From NCBI RefSeq assembly GCF_040712315.1, contig NC_134024.1, positions 30,247,158 to 30,311,157 on the forward strand: DNA of 64,000 nucleotides, read 5' to 3'. Source of the stretch: Castanea sativa. Lineage: Eukaryota; Streptophyta; Magnoliopsida; Fagales; Fagaceae. Within the stretch, counting starts at the first letter, position 1. Each line of letters starts with the position of its first letter. Shown here piece by piece: positions 45,146 through 57,261 of this stretch. The translations under genes were made by a program, and so were the position numbers. A model generated the notes under the pieces. It was not told where the DNA came from. It ran no database searches and saw only the letters and a list, made by a program, of their open reading frames with translations.

Positions 45146-46498
45146 CACAAAGAAAGCCTTAAAGAGTTACTTTAAATTTTTATCTTGTATGTTCTATCAT
45201 TTTGTTATATTCATTTTACATAGGAAGTTGTTAGCAAAGAGTGAAATTTAGAGGAAGAAATTATGGATCTATACTAGGCTAAGAGTAAATGAAAATATGA
45301 GCTTTGTATATCCAAAGTAAGGTTGTAAAGAGAATCATGATTCAAATCTCCAGTTTGGCACTTGCTAGAACAGCTAAATTATCATTTAAAGAAAATAATA
45401 ACTACGGTATTTTATTTCTTCAACTTTTTTTTTCAATGACATTATATCACAGAATTCTTTGCAAATATACAGTTTACTGTTTAGTGACACACCTAGATGA
45501 CATATTTCAAAATTGCTGAGGTTATTCCCACTTTTTTTCTTAAGTTTCGTTGAGGTTTCTTCTATACTCTTAATGGGGACTTTTCATCCTATGAAAATTG
45601 CTTCCGAAGACCATCCTTTCCTTTGCTGATCGTTCCTATTTGCCGGATAATTTGACTCCGGTTACAGCTTAGGCTCTATATTTACATCTTTAGGTTGACT
45701 GGTGTGTGTGATTTTGGGGTTTAGATGTATAAAATTGAGTCTCTAAAAAAAAAAAAAAAAAAAAAAAAATTGCATTGTCAAGAACCTTGTAGTTTAGTGG
45801 TATTATCTGATTTTATTTATTTATTATTATTATAAAAGAATCATGATTCACGAGTACTCTGTGACACTTGTTATATCAGCTAAATTATCATTTTTTTTTA
45901 AAGCAAAATATTAGGGTACATTCTAAAGATCATAGGCTAAAAGTCCAAAAAAAATGTTTAAAACTAATTAGTTTAGTTATGAGTGATATCTATCCAAAAG
46001 ATAGTCCTCGAACAAGGTAGTAAAAAGGGTACACCTTTGACGAAGTGATTTTTAATTTTCCATAGAGAAGCTTACAGTGGAAACAAAAATCCACAAAGTG
46101 CAATACTAGACTATGTTTTTTTTTAAAAAAAATTGTGACTATATTTAGTTTGGGATTGATTTTTATAATATTTTAAAACTATAGTTCTAATTAGAAACTA
46201 AATCAGAAATTAATAAATTTTGGATCCTCTAAGATTCCACAGTTTAAGTCGAGATAAAAATATCTAAAATTTTAGTTATAACACAGATAGTTTTTGCTAG
46301 AGTTGTAAAATTGTGAGTTTTTAAGATCAAGACCAGTGGGAACTGCTTGGGAAAATCATGCTTTTCTGTGTTGTTCCTATTTGCTGGGAGGAGTTGACCC
46401 CCTGTTACAGTGGGAAACAAGATTCTTCACTCACCTGATGCACACTGCTGCACAACTTTGGATTCTAAAAGATGATACAAGGATACTTTTTTTTTATA
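45146..46498. other. intergenic, no gene
   Basis: Holds the TLC 3' UTR, a poly-A run (about 45747-45769) and weakly duplicated text: AATCATGATTCA...CAGCTAAATTATCATTT at 45333 and 45840, and GTTCCTATTTGC near 45630 and 46373. No coding signal. Confidence 0.6.
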
Positions 46499-46509
46499 CT
46501 CCCACATCG
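46499..46509 (+). promoter_or_regulatory. upstream sequence element (USE) of snRNA promoter
   Basis: CTCCCACATCG matches the plant USE RTCCCACATCG at 10 of 11 positions. Confidence 0.88.
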
Positions 46510-46543
46510 AGAGAATAAGAGCAGCGAGTGGTGAGGGCTGACG

Positions 46544-46549
46544 TATAAA
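46544..46549 (+). promoter_or_regulatory. TATA box of U2 snRNA gene
   Basis: TATAAA begins 34 bases after the USE, the longer spacing that in plants specifies RNA polymerase II; Pol III snRNA genes have about 10 bases less. It lies 32 bases before the RNA start. Confidence 0.88.
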
Positions 46550-46575
46550 AGCGAAACGAAAAATCTGTACAAATC

Positions 46576-46771
46576 ATACCTTTCTCGGCCTTTTGGCTAA
46601 GATCAAGTGTAGTATCTGTTCTTATCAGTTTAATATCTGATATGTGGCCCATCGGGTCATACGATATTAAATTTATTTCTTGAGGGGGAAGGCCCATCAC
46701 AATAGCTTGCTATTGGGGTCTTCAAGCGTCGCGCATGCGTTGCACTATTGCAAGGGCCTGGCGCACCACTC
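46576..46771 (+). ncRNA. U2: U2 spliceosomal snRNA
   Basis: The RNA starts ATACCTTTCTCGGCCTTTTG and contains the branch-point-pairing GTAGTA, the stem-loop IIa region (TTATCAGTTTAATATCTGAT) and a GTGGCCC/GGGTCAT stem that keeps pairing through G-U pairs. The 3' stem-loops end at GGCGCACCACTC. The expected length of 196 nt fits. The Sm-binding tract reads ATTTCTTGA where most U2 genes have ATTTTTTGA, a T-to-C change inside the Sm site. With USE and TATA correctly placed it looks like a real gene, possibly a variant locus. U2 pairs with the intron branch site in the spliceosome. Confidence 0.95.
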
Positions 46772-47455
46772 CCAATACTAATTCAAAACTATCTGATGTC
46801 TAGCCTGTTTCCGTTTATTGCGTTGATTAATGTTCGCATATGTTAACTTAATGATCTGTAAACCTTGACTTGCATACGGCTGCACCCAAGCGGCCAAATA
46901 TTTTGCAGCCCATACTAATTAGGAATTGAGCTCGTGAAACTCGAGAGTTTTACAAAAATGTGCCAGGCATCTGCTATTGTCGTGGCACCTGTTATAGTGG
47001 CATTAAAAATTCCACGTGGAAGTAAACTGAATTTTTATAAAAATGTGCCAAGCACCTAATATTGTCAAGTTCTTAAAAAATGTGCCACGGTCACACCTAC
47101 TATTGTGGCATTTTTTAATTAAAAATTTCACGTGAAAGCCAAGCCTGTTAATATATAAAACTCGACTTCTTTGAAAATTTTAACATAGAATGGGAGCTCT
47201 CAATGAATCTTTGGATTCAAGTAAAAGCAGGAAAATTGTTAAGAACAAAATTTAAATTTCAAATTAGTGCATTAATGACAAATGGTACCTGTCCCATACA
47301 CTTGTTAACCAAATTAGAAGATGTCAAGCGAGAAATTAATTCACCACCTAACCCCACAATTTGACTGAACTTTCACGAGCTCCACCTTTCCAAGTCAAAT
47401 GCTTTCCTTCCTTATCCTTATCCTTATTTTGACAAAAAATGCTCTCTAAATCTTA
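46772..47455. other. intergenic, no gene
   Basis: Repeated words AAAAATGTGCCA and TATTGTCRWG (46955-47110) suggest a small decayed repeat. Nothing else seen. Confidence 0.5.
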
Positions 47456-47595
47456 GGGCTCATTTGGCGAGTTAGTTTGAGTAATGTTATTTGAGTATTT
47501 TTTATATATGTGTGAGTGAAAAAGTGTGTGGAAATGTATGTTAGGGTGTTTAAAATGTGTAGTTTTGTGTTTGAGTAGGGCTACCAAACAGGCCC
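47456..47595. mobile_element. Tourist-like MITE, 140 bp
   Basis: GGGCTCATTTGGCGAG and the complement of CCAAACAGGCCC form inverted ends, flanked by TTA at 47453-47455 and 47596-47598. Confidence 0.75.
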
Positions 47596-47598
47596 TTA

Positions 47599-48074
47599 GT
47601 ATTGGTAAAGACCGAAAAGGAAAACATCTTCATGTGATGTCCTCTCCAAGTCAAACGATCCACACTCCCATTTCGTCGCCGCCACTGGTTTTGGGTCCAA
47701 AACAGTGGAATCGAATAGTGATAGGATCACATGACGGTGGAATTGGTTTTGGGTCCGAAGCAGTGGAATCAAACGGTGAGGATGACAACGATGAAGATGA
47801 CAAAAATTCATAAAACTTCTCTTCAATCTCCGTGAATTTACGATAAGGATGACAACAATGAAGATGACAAAAGACAGGTAGCATATCCACCATACTCGAA
47901 TTTAAGAAGCTCGAGTAACACAATTTTTATACTAAAAAAGTCCACCTAGCTGGTGTCACGGTGGTTATTTTTAATAGAACTCAAGTAATGTGTCAAACTC
48001 AAGTTTAGGAACTTGAATTACAAAACAGTAATACATTGTCAAATATTTTGGCCAAAAGTGGTATTTGGTCATTT
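47599..48074. other. intergenic, short duplicated text
   Basis: TTTTGGGTCC-AA/GA-A/GCAGTGGAATC occurs at about 47690 and 47747, and GGATGACAACRATGAAGATGA at about 47782 and 47847. ACTCAAGT/ACTTGA words near 47893-48015 resemble the MULE palindromes. No credible gene. Confidence 0.5.
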
Positions 48075-48255
48075 TGGCCCAACTAAATTTCACCATTTTT
48101 CATTTTAGTCCTGTAAGTTTGTGTTTTGTCATTTCAGTCCTCTAAGTTTTATTCTTTTTTTAATTGAGTCCTCCGTTAATGTACTGTTTGTTTATGCTGT
48201 TAATTTTCATTTTTTATATTTTTTAAATTTATTTCTTAATTTTAGAAAAGAACTT
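48075..48255. repeat. inverted repeat, left arm (pairs with 54860-55030)
   Basis: ATTTTAGTCCTGTAAGTTTG then TTTCAGTCCTCTAAGTTTTA and TCCTCCGTTAATGT are mirrored by the complement of 54860-55030. The arms, about 180 bp each, flank the LINE. They may be the ends of one larger TIR element or two copies of a common short repeat in opposite orientation. Confidence 0.75.
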
Positions 48256-48397
48256 TAAAAAAAAACAGAGCTAATTAGAGTAATGTTCCCTCCTAGAACG
48301 TTCCAATCAATGAGAAGGCTACCTTTTTAGAAAAAATTCACCCAATAGCACACAACACTGTCAAAAGGAAAACAACAGTATTGGTAATCAAGACTCC

Positions 48398-49967
48398 ATG
48401 GACATAGAGTTACCTGACGCACTCTCATTTGAAGAATCAGATCTACTCATCCGTAGCACGAGGAAGCAGAAAACCTCTACTCAAACCTTCTACCCCGATG
48501 CCCCCTGCGCTCCTACAAGGATTCCTCAATCCAACCAACTCGGGACAAGGAGGACCACTCCTTACAGAACCTTCGAATAACAGACACAGATATTGACTCC
48601 GACCAAGATGATGATTTCGATGACTCATGCCCCCTGATCCTACTATCGAAAGAAGATAAGCAACGTATTAGAGCCCCCAGGAGATCAGCATTAATAATCA
48701 AGGCTTTTGGTATCCTTGGGTTTCAAATATGTTCACTATAAAATCCACACCATTTGGAAACCACAAAGAGACCTCCAATGCATAACTCTTGGCCTAGACT
48801 ACTTTCTCATCAGATTTAAGCTCAAAGAAGACTACTGGAAAGTCTTGAATGAAGGCTCTTGGTTCATCGGTCAGCAATTCCTCTCCTTTCAGCAGTGTTC
48901 ACCAAGATTCAAGCCATTTAAGGCTAAGCTGACCACAATTTCTATTTGGGCGAGACTTTTGGAGCTGCCCATAGAATTCTACGATAACTCCATCGTTCAA
49001 CGAGTTGGAAACTAGTTAGGTGACCTTCTCAAGATAGATGCTCGCACAATTAACAATATCCGAGGGCGTTTTGCCAAACTTTGCATCCAAGTAGACTTGG
49101 ACTCTCCTCTCATCTCCAAGGTCCACATTAGCTCCCTGACGCAACCCATTCAATATGAGGGGATATCATCCATCTGCTTTAAGTGTGGATACATCGGACA
49201 CAAAACTTCTTCCTGCCCCACTGTCATCCGAGCCCCTCCCACAACCTTGCTAATAAATAACGCGAACCCTGAGAATGAACCCCCCCAAACCATTCGGTGA
49301 TTGGATGTTAGTGAAAAGTTAGCGGCCAAGACACATGAACTTTAACCCTGAACACCGTGAAAGGAGGAGCATGGTCTCTCCGACCACCTACCTTTGACCA
49401 CCCCAAACACCCACGTGCTCATCCTCCAACTATTGATCCCAGAGCGCGTGAACCCATTTCCCATGTCCCCTCGTCACGTGACACAACAAGAAGCCCCACC
49501 ACCAAACCCGTTTCATGCTATGAGCATCTGAAGCCCACTGAAAAGGACAACACCCCCGTTGTACAACACCCATCACCATCATAGTTTACAGGAGCTATCC
49601 CATCATCAACCTCGAACCAAATTTCGAAAGAAAATAATTTCAACCTTGTCAACATGGGAAAACTCAAAAATCCCATGCACTCCTCTGACCCCAGAGAATC
49701 ATACCCTTCCCTTGCAAGTTTGAAAACCTTGATAGCACCCATACCTCTCTTCGCTCCTGACCATACTCTCTCCATAAAAGATAGCCTCGACTCGATGGCC
49801 ACCGATGAGATCCATGAGGACATTTGCATATGTGTCCCTAGCGCCTCAACGTCTGTATCGCACCCTCATACAAACACAAACCCCATAACAGATCCTGCTC
49901 CCCCTCGCACTTCCCAAGCTCGTGCAAGCCCTAACACAAACCATGGATGCCCGCCATGCAGCAAATA
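48398..49967 (+). pseudogene. LINE ORF1 (nucleic-acid-binding), broken
   Basis: Starts MDIELPDALSFEESDLLI at 48398. A frameshift near 48520 is followed by FKYVHYKIHTIWKPQRDLQC (DUF4283 region) and a stop at 49013. The CCHC knuckle CFKCGYIGHKTSSCP (about 49172-49216) follows. Proline/serine/threonine-rich text then runs to about 49967. In intact LINEs ORF1 coats the RNA. Confidence 0.78.
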
Positions 49968-50527
49968 AGACACCACAATCACCACCACCACCACCGCCTC
50001 CCATGCATGCACTTCTTCCTACACCCCAGGAACCCATCTTCTTCAACCCAAATATCTAGCACAACTGGGTAATCCTCTTCCGCAACAGACTAAGACCCAT
50101 TGGGAACTATCTCCTCCATTGGATCCAGAGCTGCCCGACCCCACTTTAGTAATTCATAGAAAAGGAAATGGAACGTACCCTGCGCAGCCAAGCATATACC
50201 CTTCCGTCGAACACTCCATTGGGAAAAGTGATCATCCCAATCTCTGAAGACTTATCGTTCGTTTCCCCAGCAATCTTGCTTCCTCGCACCAATCCAACTC
50301 TTTGGATACCATCCCCAAGAGCCAATCACCGAGGAAGACTGGCGAATCATTCCGAGCAGAGAGATGCCAAAGTCCTCGAGAACGAAATAGCCACCATTTC
50401 CCTAGCAACCAACGTGCTTCATTTAACATACATGAGGGAACAAGACCAAAGGATCCTTTGCATGATTCAAAGACAAGTTGCATGCTTCAGAACTACCCAC
50501 GCAACCAACCCATTCAATCCACTCCCA

Positions 50528-53500
50528 ATGAAGATCCTCATATGGAATAGTAGGGGTGTGAGCAACCTTTATTTCCACAGGAAATTTGCCGACCTCATTC
50601 GAACTCATAGTCCAAAGATTTCTATCATCATGGAGACTTGCATTAAGTCAAAGGGTGGAAGACATCAGTTCTTCTTTAGGTTTTGACAATGTTAGCCGCT
50701 CCGACGCCTCTGGCTTCAGAGGTGGTATTTGGATTCTCTGGAACGATCATAACACCAACCTGGAGATTCTATCTGTGCCAAACCAAGCTATCCATGCCTT
50801 CATGCAGGTATGTTCCACAAACCCTTCATCCAACTGGATCTTATCTGCCATAGATGCTAGCCCAGATTTAGCTACTCGCACTAAGCTTTGGGAGGACCTC
50901 GCTTCCTTTGCCTCTTCACACACTCTCCCCTGGCTTCTTGTGGGCGACTTCAACGAAACATTACACCACCATGAAACACTGAGCAACTCACCCCCTAACC
51001 GCAAACGTACGTCCATGTTTAATGATTTTCTTACCAACTGCAACCTCATGGACCTCGACTACAGTGGCCTAAGGTTCACATAGACCAACAAGAGAGACAA
51101 TGGCCTGGTTATGAAGCGCTTGGACAGAGCTCTTGCTAACCCCCAATGGAAACTCCTCTTTAATGACTCTTACGTACGCCATCTCCCTAGAATCTCCTCT
51201 GATCACCATCCCACCCTTCTCTATACTACTCCTCATTTAACCCATTCCCTCGGTGAAAGACCCTTCAGGCTTAAAACCATTTGGTTCAACGACCTCACCT
51301 TTCCAAATATCATCCAAAATTCTTGGAATAACCACTCCCACAGCATTACCTAGGCTATGGAGGAATTCACGCATCGCGTTAAACTTTCGAATGCAAACTC
51401 CTTTGGAAACATTTTTCATAGGAAGAAGCGACTTCTTGCCTGCCTAAATGGTGCCCGAAAATTGATGTGCAACCACCACTGCTCCTTTTTAAAAAACCTT
51501 CAAAACAAACTTCTGAGTGAGTATAACCAAATCCTTCGGCTTGAAAAGGAATTATGGGCCATGAAGTCTCGCATCGAATGGACCCTCATCGGCGACCGCA
51601 ACACCAAATTCTTTCATCTTTCCACCATATGCCAATGCCACCGCAATAGAATTTGGTGCCTCAAAGATTTAACCGGAAATTAGACCCATGACCTCAAACC
51701 ATCAAAAGCATGATCCTAGCACACTTCAACACGTTGTTCACATGCTCCATGCTCCTCTGCATCTGCCTTGCCCAATTAACCAAAACTCCCTTTCGAACGA
51801 CATCCAACTCACCTTGAATGGATATGTAACTAGCCTAGAGATTAAGCATGCCATCTTCTCCTTTAAACCCTATAAGGCGCCGGGCCCCGACGGTTTCCAT
51901 TCTATCTTCTTTAAAAGATATTAGAACATTGTCAGTCCCTCCGTCATCTCTCTCATCAAAACCATCTTCCAATCAAAGAATGTCCCCGAAAACCTAAACT
52001 CAATGCTCATATGCCTAATCCCAAAAACAGAAAGACCTGTAACTGTCCATCAATTCCGACCCATCAGCCTCTACAACACCCTATACAAAACAGTAAAGAA
52101 ATTTCTGGTTCAGTGACTCAAAGCTTTCCTTCTAGACCTTATTCATCTATTTCAAGCCAGCTTCATCCTAGGAAGGAAAGCTAGCAACAATGTCATTCTA
52201 ATGCAAGAGATCATACACACCATATCCACCTCCAAGAGTAAGAGTGGCCTCATGACTCTTAAAATCGATATCGAAAAAGCCTTCGATAGGATGGAATGGA
52301 GTTTTATTTACCATGCCCTTTGTTGGTTTAAATTTTCAAAAGCCTGGGTTGATCTTATCATGTCTTGCATCACCTCCTTTAACCTCTCTATTCTAGTTAG
52401 TGGTGAAAGACTTGACTCCTTCTCTCCTTCAAGAGGCATACGCCAAGGTGACCCCCTATCACCATACTTATTTATTCTCTGCATGGAATACCTAGTTGCC
52501 CTCATCGAGACGGAAAAATCTTGCGGAAACTGGAAAGGCATTTAAACATCCAGAGAAGATTCGACCTTCTCGCACCTATTCTTCGCCGACAACTTACTTC
52601 TTTTCGCAAAAGCCACAAAGACAAATTGTCTCACCATTAAGAAGGTTCTCAATGAATTCTGTTCCTCCTCCGGTCAAAAAGTTAACCCAAGCAAATCCAA
52701 AATCTTTTTCTCCCCTCATACAAAAATCGAGCACATCTCTCTCACCAAGCATGAGTTGGGAATGCATTGCACTAACAGTTTTGGTAAGTATCTTGGAGTG
52801 CCCATCATCACAAATAGGAGAGACAAAAGAGCTTTCGACTTCGTCATTGATAAAATCCAAACAAAGCTCTGTACCTGGAAGGCTTGATCCCTATCCTTAG
52901 CTAGGTCTAGGTATAAAGAAAAGCATGGCACGTAACAAAGCCCTCCTAGCCAAACGGGCTTGGGCCCTGCACACTAAATCTTTGGATTTTTGGGCCGAAA
53001 TTCTAAGGAAAAAATATCCAATAACTTCTAACACCACCAAGCGCAAATCTCCTGTTTAGTCCAGCATCCAAAAAGAAAAAGCCATTTGTGAAAAAGGGAC
53101 CAGATGGTTAATTAGAAATAGGGAGACAACGCACTTCTAGCTGGATGATTGGACGGGGCCACGGGCCTCTAAGGAATTTTCTGCATGGCCCCTTCCACGC
53201 AAATGACCTTTCCCTAAAGGTGAAAGACGCATGGGACACCTTAGGCAACTGGTCATTCAGCAACTTATCCTTCGAGATTCCCCTTCAGATTCGTGACTTT
53301 ATTCGAGCAACCCCTAAACCCTTCTCCTCCTCACTACACGACCTCCCCAACTACAAGACATCCCCGAATGGTCATTTTGACATTTGCTTAGCCTACCTCA
53401 TAGCAGCCGAGCTTCAGCCAACAAGCGCTCCTTCTTGGAAATGGCTTTGGAAGGTTCCCACCATCCCTAAAGTTATAAGCTTCCTTTGGCTAGCCTGCCA

Positions 53501-54450
53501 CAACCACCTCTCCACTAAAGCGCACCTTGTTACTCGAAACGTCCTCAATGATGACTCTTGCTCCCTTTGTCACTCTAACTTGGAAACCACCATTCATATC
53601 CTCCATGATTGCCCTGTTATCCTTCCTATCTGGAATGACCTTGTGCACCACACCCTCCCTTTCAGGTTCCTTACGTCGAACCTCCCCGATTGGCTCAAGC
53701 TTATGGAAACCTCCTCTTCCATAACCCCTAGCCTCCCACACATCCCCAGGATAACAACCTTTCCTTTGGCTGCTTGGATTATTTGGTCAGCCCACAACAA
53801 GCTAGTCATGGAAGGCCAACCTTTTATCTCCCAACTTGTGATAGACAGAATAAGGGCCACAACTCAAGACATTTTTCACACCCTCCCCCCCCCCCCCTCA
53901 TGTTTGCCCACAGCAAGAGTAAGGTTATCCCCATTGGTTGGAAGCCGCCCCCCTTTGGTTTCCACAAACTTAATACTGATGGCTCTGCCAAAGGCAACCC
54001 AAGCCGAGCTTCAACTAGCGGTATAATCAGAGACCACAAGGGCTCCTAGATTGGAAGCTTTAATAGAGCCATAGGGCACACGCATTTGGGGCCTTAGAGA
54101 TGGCCTTTCTCTTGCAAGAAGCTTAAACATTACTATTGATTGAAACTGATGCTTAAGCAGTTGTCAATATTATTATGTCTCACAGTTTTGACTCATCACA
54201 CCCTTATAATGGTCTCATTTTTTATTGCAGGTCCATCCTCTATCATTTTGAGGAAGCTCGCTTGTACCACATCCACCGCGAAGCAAACCATTGCGCGGAT
54301 ATTTTGGCTAAAGAAGGAGTGCTTAATCCTAACTCCCTTGTTTCACATTCCAATCCTCCTTCTTGTATTTTGTACCAGCTCTTAGCTTACGCTTGGGGTG
54401 TTTTATACCCTAGACTTTGTATTCCTTACTTTGTTTTAATGAAATTCCGG
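50528..54450 (+). pseudogene. LINE ORF2 (endonuclease, RT, RNase H), broken
   Basis: Starts MKILIWNSRGV (AP-endonuclease fold) at 50528; WLLVGDFNE (50935) and SSDHHPTLL (51200) complete the endonuclease. The RT domain shows PYKAPGPDGFH (51868), LKIDIEKAFDRMEWSF (52260) and GIRQGDPLSPYLFILCMEYL (52437). The catalytic FADD box reads FADN at 52582-52593, losing one metal-binding aspartate. zf-RVT text (CSLCHSNLETTIHILHDCP) is near 53560. RNase H (LNTDGSAKGNP, HIHREANHCADILAKEG) is near 53968 and 54270. More than ten stops or shifts are visible. Confidence 0.88.
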
Positions 54451-54454
54451 TTTA

Positions 54455-54458
<4 letters not shown>

Positions 54459-54551
<93 letters not shown>
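54459..54551. repeat. (TA)n(TGTA)n compound microsatellite, LINE tail
   Basis: About 26 TA units run into about 10 TGTA units at the LINE 3' end. Confidence 0.95.
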
Positions 54552-54556
54552 TATAC

Positions 54557-56075
54557 ACCAATGATCAATGAGAAGAAGCAAAAATCAAAGGAACCTTTGC
54601 AAAACCCAAGTTGCAAATGTTTAGATTAAAACAAAGATGTTTCTAAATGGATTAACCCAACTTTAGCATTTTAGATAAAAAGAATTAAAATTTCTTTATT
54701 ACGCCGATAAACAGAAACAACCTAACTTTGCGATCTCTTTTTCCTCTTCTAGATCTCTCACTCTCTCTCTCTCTCTCTTTCCCCTCTTTCTCATTCTCAG
54801 TTTTCTTAGATCAGGGTGGGGTTTCAATTTTGTTATTCAGGTGTGGGTTTCCTAATTGGCGTTTTATAAATTAACATTTTTTCTAAAATTAAGAAAAAAA
54901 AATTTAATGTTAAAAACTAATAGCACATTAACGAAGGACTTAATTGGGAAGGAATGAAAATTAGAGGACTGAAATAACAAAACCCAAACTTATAGGACTG
55001 AGATGAAAAATAGTAAAACTTAAAGGGTAAGTTTTGCATTTTAACCTATATTTTTTTAATTGGTACCATGTGGATATATTTATACAAAAAACTAACATTG
55101 TCTTGTAATTTATATAGGCATAATTTGATTGATTTATAATTTTATGTTTTTTGATTCTCTCCTTTCATTTGGGATCGTGTCAATTATGTAGGTTTTTTTT
55201 TTTTTTTTTAAATTGTAAGAAATTTTTTATTATGTAGTTTTTAAACGGGTCATACCTTCCATAATTAGTAAATTATTTGCAGCATTCTCTTTTTTTTGTA
55301 GTAACTATATAATTAAATTAGAATATATAAATTAAAAATGATAATCAATCAATTTTTAATTTTAATATTAGATGCAACAAATTTCCATATATTTCTTATC
55401 TACTAACTGGATATTTTGAATGATTTGAACAAGAGACCCTTATATTAATTTACATATTTATTTTGATTATTTATTCTTAATAGGCCCATTTGATTCCCTG
55501 ATTATTTATTCGATCAGCTCTTTTCATTTAGGTTCATTAGGGTTTGTATTAGTTGGAATTTCCAGTTATCTAATAAATATTGTTTACAGTAAAACATAGA
55601 TGTTTCTAAATGAAGCAAAAATACAACAATGATCAATGAGAAGAAGTAAAAATAAAAAGATCCTTCGCAGAACCAATGTTGCAAATGTTTACAATAAAAC
55701 AAAGATGTTTTTGAATGGATCAACCCAACTTTAGTGTTTTGGACTAAAAGAATTAAAATTTCTTTGTTATGCTAATGAATAGAAACAAATCAACGTCGCA
55801 ATCTCTCTTTCTCTCTCTTTCCTCTTCTAAATTTATACTGGCATAATTTGATTTATTTATAATTTTAAGTTTTTTGATTCTCTCTTTTCATTTGGGATCA
55901 TGTCAATTATGTAGGTTTTTTTAAATAGATAAAAACTTGTAACAAATTTTTTATTATGTAGTTTTAAAACAGGTCATACCTTCCATAATTAGTAAATTAT
56001 TTACATCATTCTCTCTTTTCTTTTGTTGTAGTGACTATATAGTTAAATTAGAATATATAAATTAAAAATGATAAT
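54557..56075. repeat. tandem duplication, second copy lacking an internal block
   Basis: 54558-54755 matches 55626-55825, and 55116-55350 matches 55842-56070 (for example AACAAAGATGTTT, GGCATAATTTGATT, GGTCATACCTTCCATAATTA). The 360-bp block 54756-55115, which contains the right inverted-repeat arm, is missing from the second copy. No gene in either copy. Confidence 0.85.
54860..55030. repeat. inverted repeat, right arm
   Basis: Complement of 48075-48255; contains AATTAGAGGACTGAAATAAC and ACTTATAGGACTGAGATGAA. Confidence 0.75.
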
Positions 56076-56261
56076 GGATAAATTTTAATATTATTAATAA
56101 TAAAATAAATATTTTTATTATCAAATATTAAAAACATAGTATATTATTTAGTTTGACCCCTCCCTTTCATTTTTTTTTTTTTCTTTTATTTGCATTTTGG
56201 GGACTTGTATTTTAAGAACATTTTGAATTTTGAAGACTAGAAAAAGATTAGGTAGATGGAT

Positions 56262-56333
56262 AGGTCCTACCGGGAGTCGAACCCAGGTCGCTGGATTCAA
56301 AGTCCAGAGTGCTAACCACTACACCATAGAACC
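56262..56333 (-). tRNA. trnQ-UUG: tRNA-Gln (TTG)
   Basis: The minus strand reads GGTTCTATGGTGTAGTGG (acceptor arm and A box), then a TTG anticodon in the CTTTGAA loop, GGTTCGACTCC (B box) and TAGGACC closing the acceptor stem. Length 72 nt. No intron. A T-run follows (complement of 56249-56253), which serves as a Pol III terminator. Nuclear-type cytosolic tRNA. Confidence 0.96.
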
Positions 56334-57021
56334 CGTTTCTGCCCTTCTTACGGATATGTTGTTATTTATATCAGAAAAAATATAACCCTTCTGTTTTCAA
56401 GTCATGGTCCCACAGGGACGCCAATCTATCCTTTTTTTGACAGGGCAGTTGCCACTACCCTTTACATTGTTCACTTGTCCTCAACGCATACATATGTAAC
56501 AAATCTTCTTTTGTTAAAAAAAAAACTACAAACAAGAAAAAGAATACCACAATTGACATAGAAAAAACAAAGAAAAAGTTTTGTAAAAGGGATTCTGAAA
56601 AATAAAAACTAGCTTAGTAAAAAAGAGTGATGTGATTTTAAAGTGAGTACTGACGTCCACAAGTCATTAACAAAAAATCCAAATTTGTGTTTTTTTTATT
56701 CATTAAAAAAAGTTTTGCTTTGAGCTAATTATATTTGGTGGGATATTGGGATGGCTCATAGCTCCACCTATTGAAACACAATCGAAATTTCTTTATATGT
56801 ATTTTTTTTTCACGTATCTTATCCTCTAGTCCTAAATTTATTTTATTATTAAAATTTTCACTTTTAAGGTTCAATTGTTAAAAACAAATAAAATATAAAA
56901 TATTGTTAAAAGCTCAGTTCAGTTGTCACTCAAAACCGATGTTGTGGTTTTGAGTAAGAAGTTTATCTAGTTTATCTAGTTTATCTAAGAAATTATATAT
57001 TTTAAACTTTATAAAACACAT
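56334..57021. other. spacer between the two tRNA genes
   Basis: AT-rich with no ORF; TTTATCTAG is repeated near 56961-56985. Nothing else seen. Confidence 0.6.
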
Positions 57022-57106
57022 GGGGTGGTGGCGCAGTTGGCTAGCGCGTAGGTCTCATAGCTTCTGAGTGATCCTGAGGTCGAGAGTTCGAGCCTCTCTC
57101 ACCCCA
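57022..57106 (+). tRNA. trnM-CAU: elongator tRNA-Met (CAT) with 11-nt intron
   Basis: GGGGTGGTGGCGCAGTTGG starts the acceptor stem and A box. Anticodon CAT is at 57056-57058. An 11-base intron (57060-57070, GCTTCTGAGTG) follows base 37. Then the exon resumes with ATCCTGAGG, B box GTTCGAGCC, and CACCCC closing the stem. Introns in tRNA-Met(e) and tRNA-Tyr are standard in plants. A T-run (TATTTTTT) downstream can end transcription. Confidence 0.96.
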
Positions 57107-57261
57107 TTATTATTTTTTAATAAAGCCATTTTATGCTAGCAAACGGTACAGTTCTTCTAGATTTATATAATAAAGTAACTGGAACACGTATTCCCCTCAC
57201 AATAAACTCAAACTTGCCTTGAGGAGAAATTTTTCCAGACTTGGTGCCTTCTTCTAACAAC

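Larger units (their letters stand above)
48318..54556 (+). mobile_element. L1-type LINE, near full length, degenerate
   Basis: ORF1 region: DUF4283-type text and a CCHC knuckle. ORF2 region: endonuclease, reverse transcriptase, zf-RVT and RNase H, in the usual order. A probable target duplication is CCAATCAATGAGAAG (48303-48317) against CCAATGATCAATGAGAAG (from 54558), differing by a 3-base indel. The 3' tail is a TA/TGTA microsatellite instead of poly-A. Many stops and shifts make it immobile. Confidence 0.88.

Noticed and set aside
48075..55030. a single TIR transposon of ~7 kb with a certain target duplication
   Set aside because: The arms are real, but the flanks (AATATTTT against TATTTTTT) are low-complexity, and the duplicated right region conflicts with a simple border.
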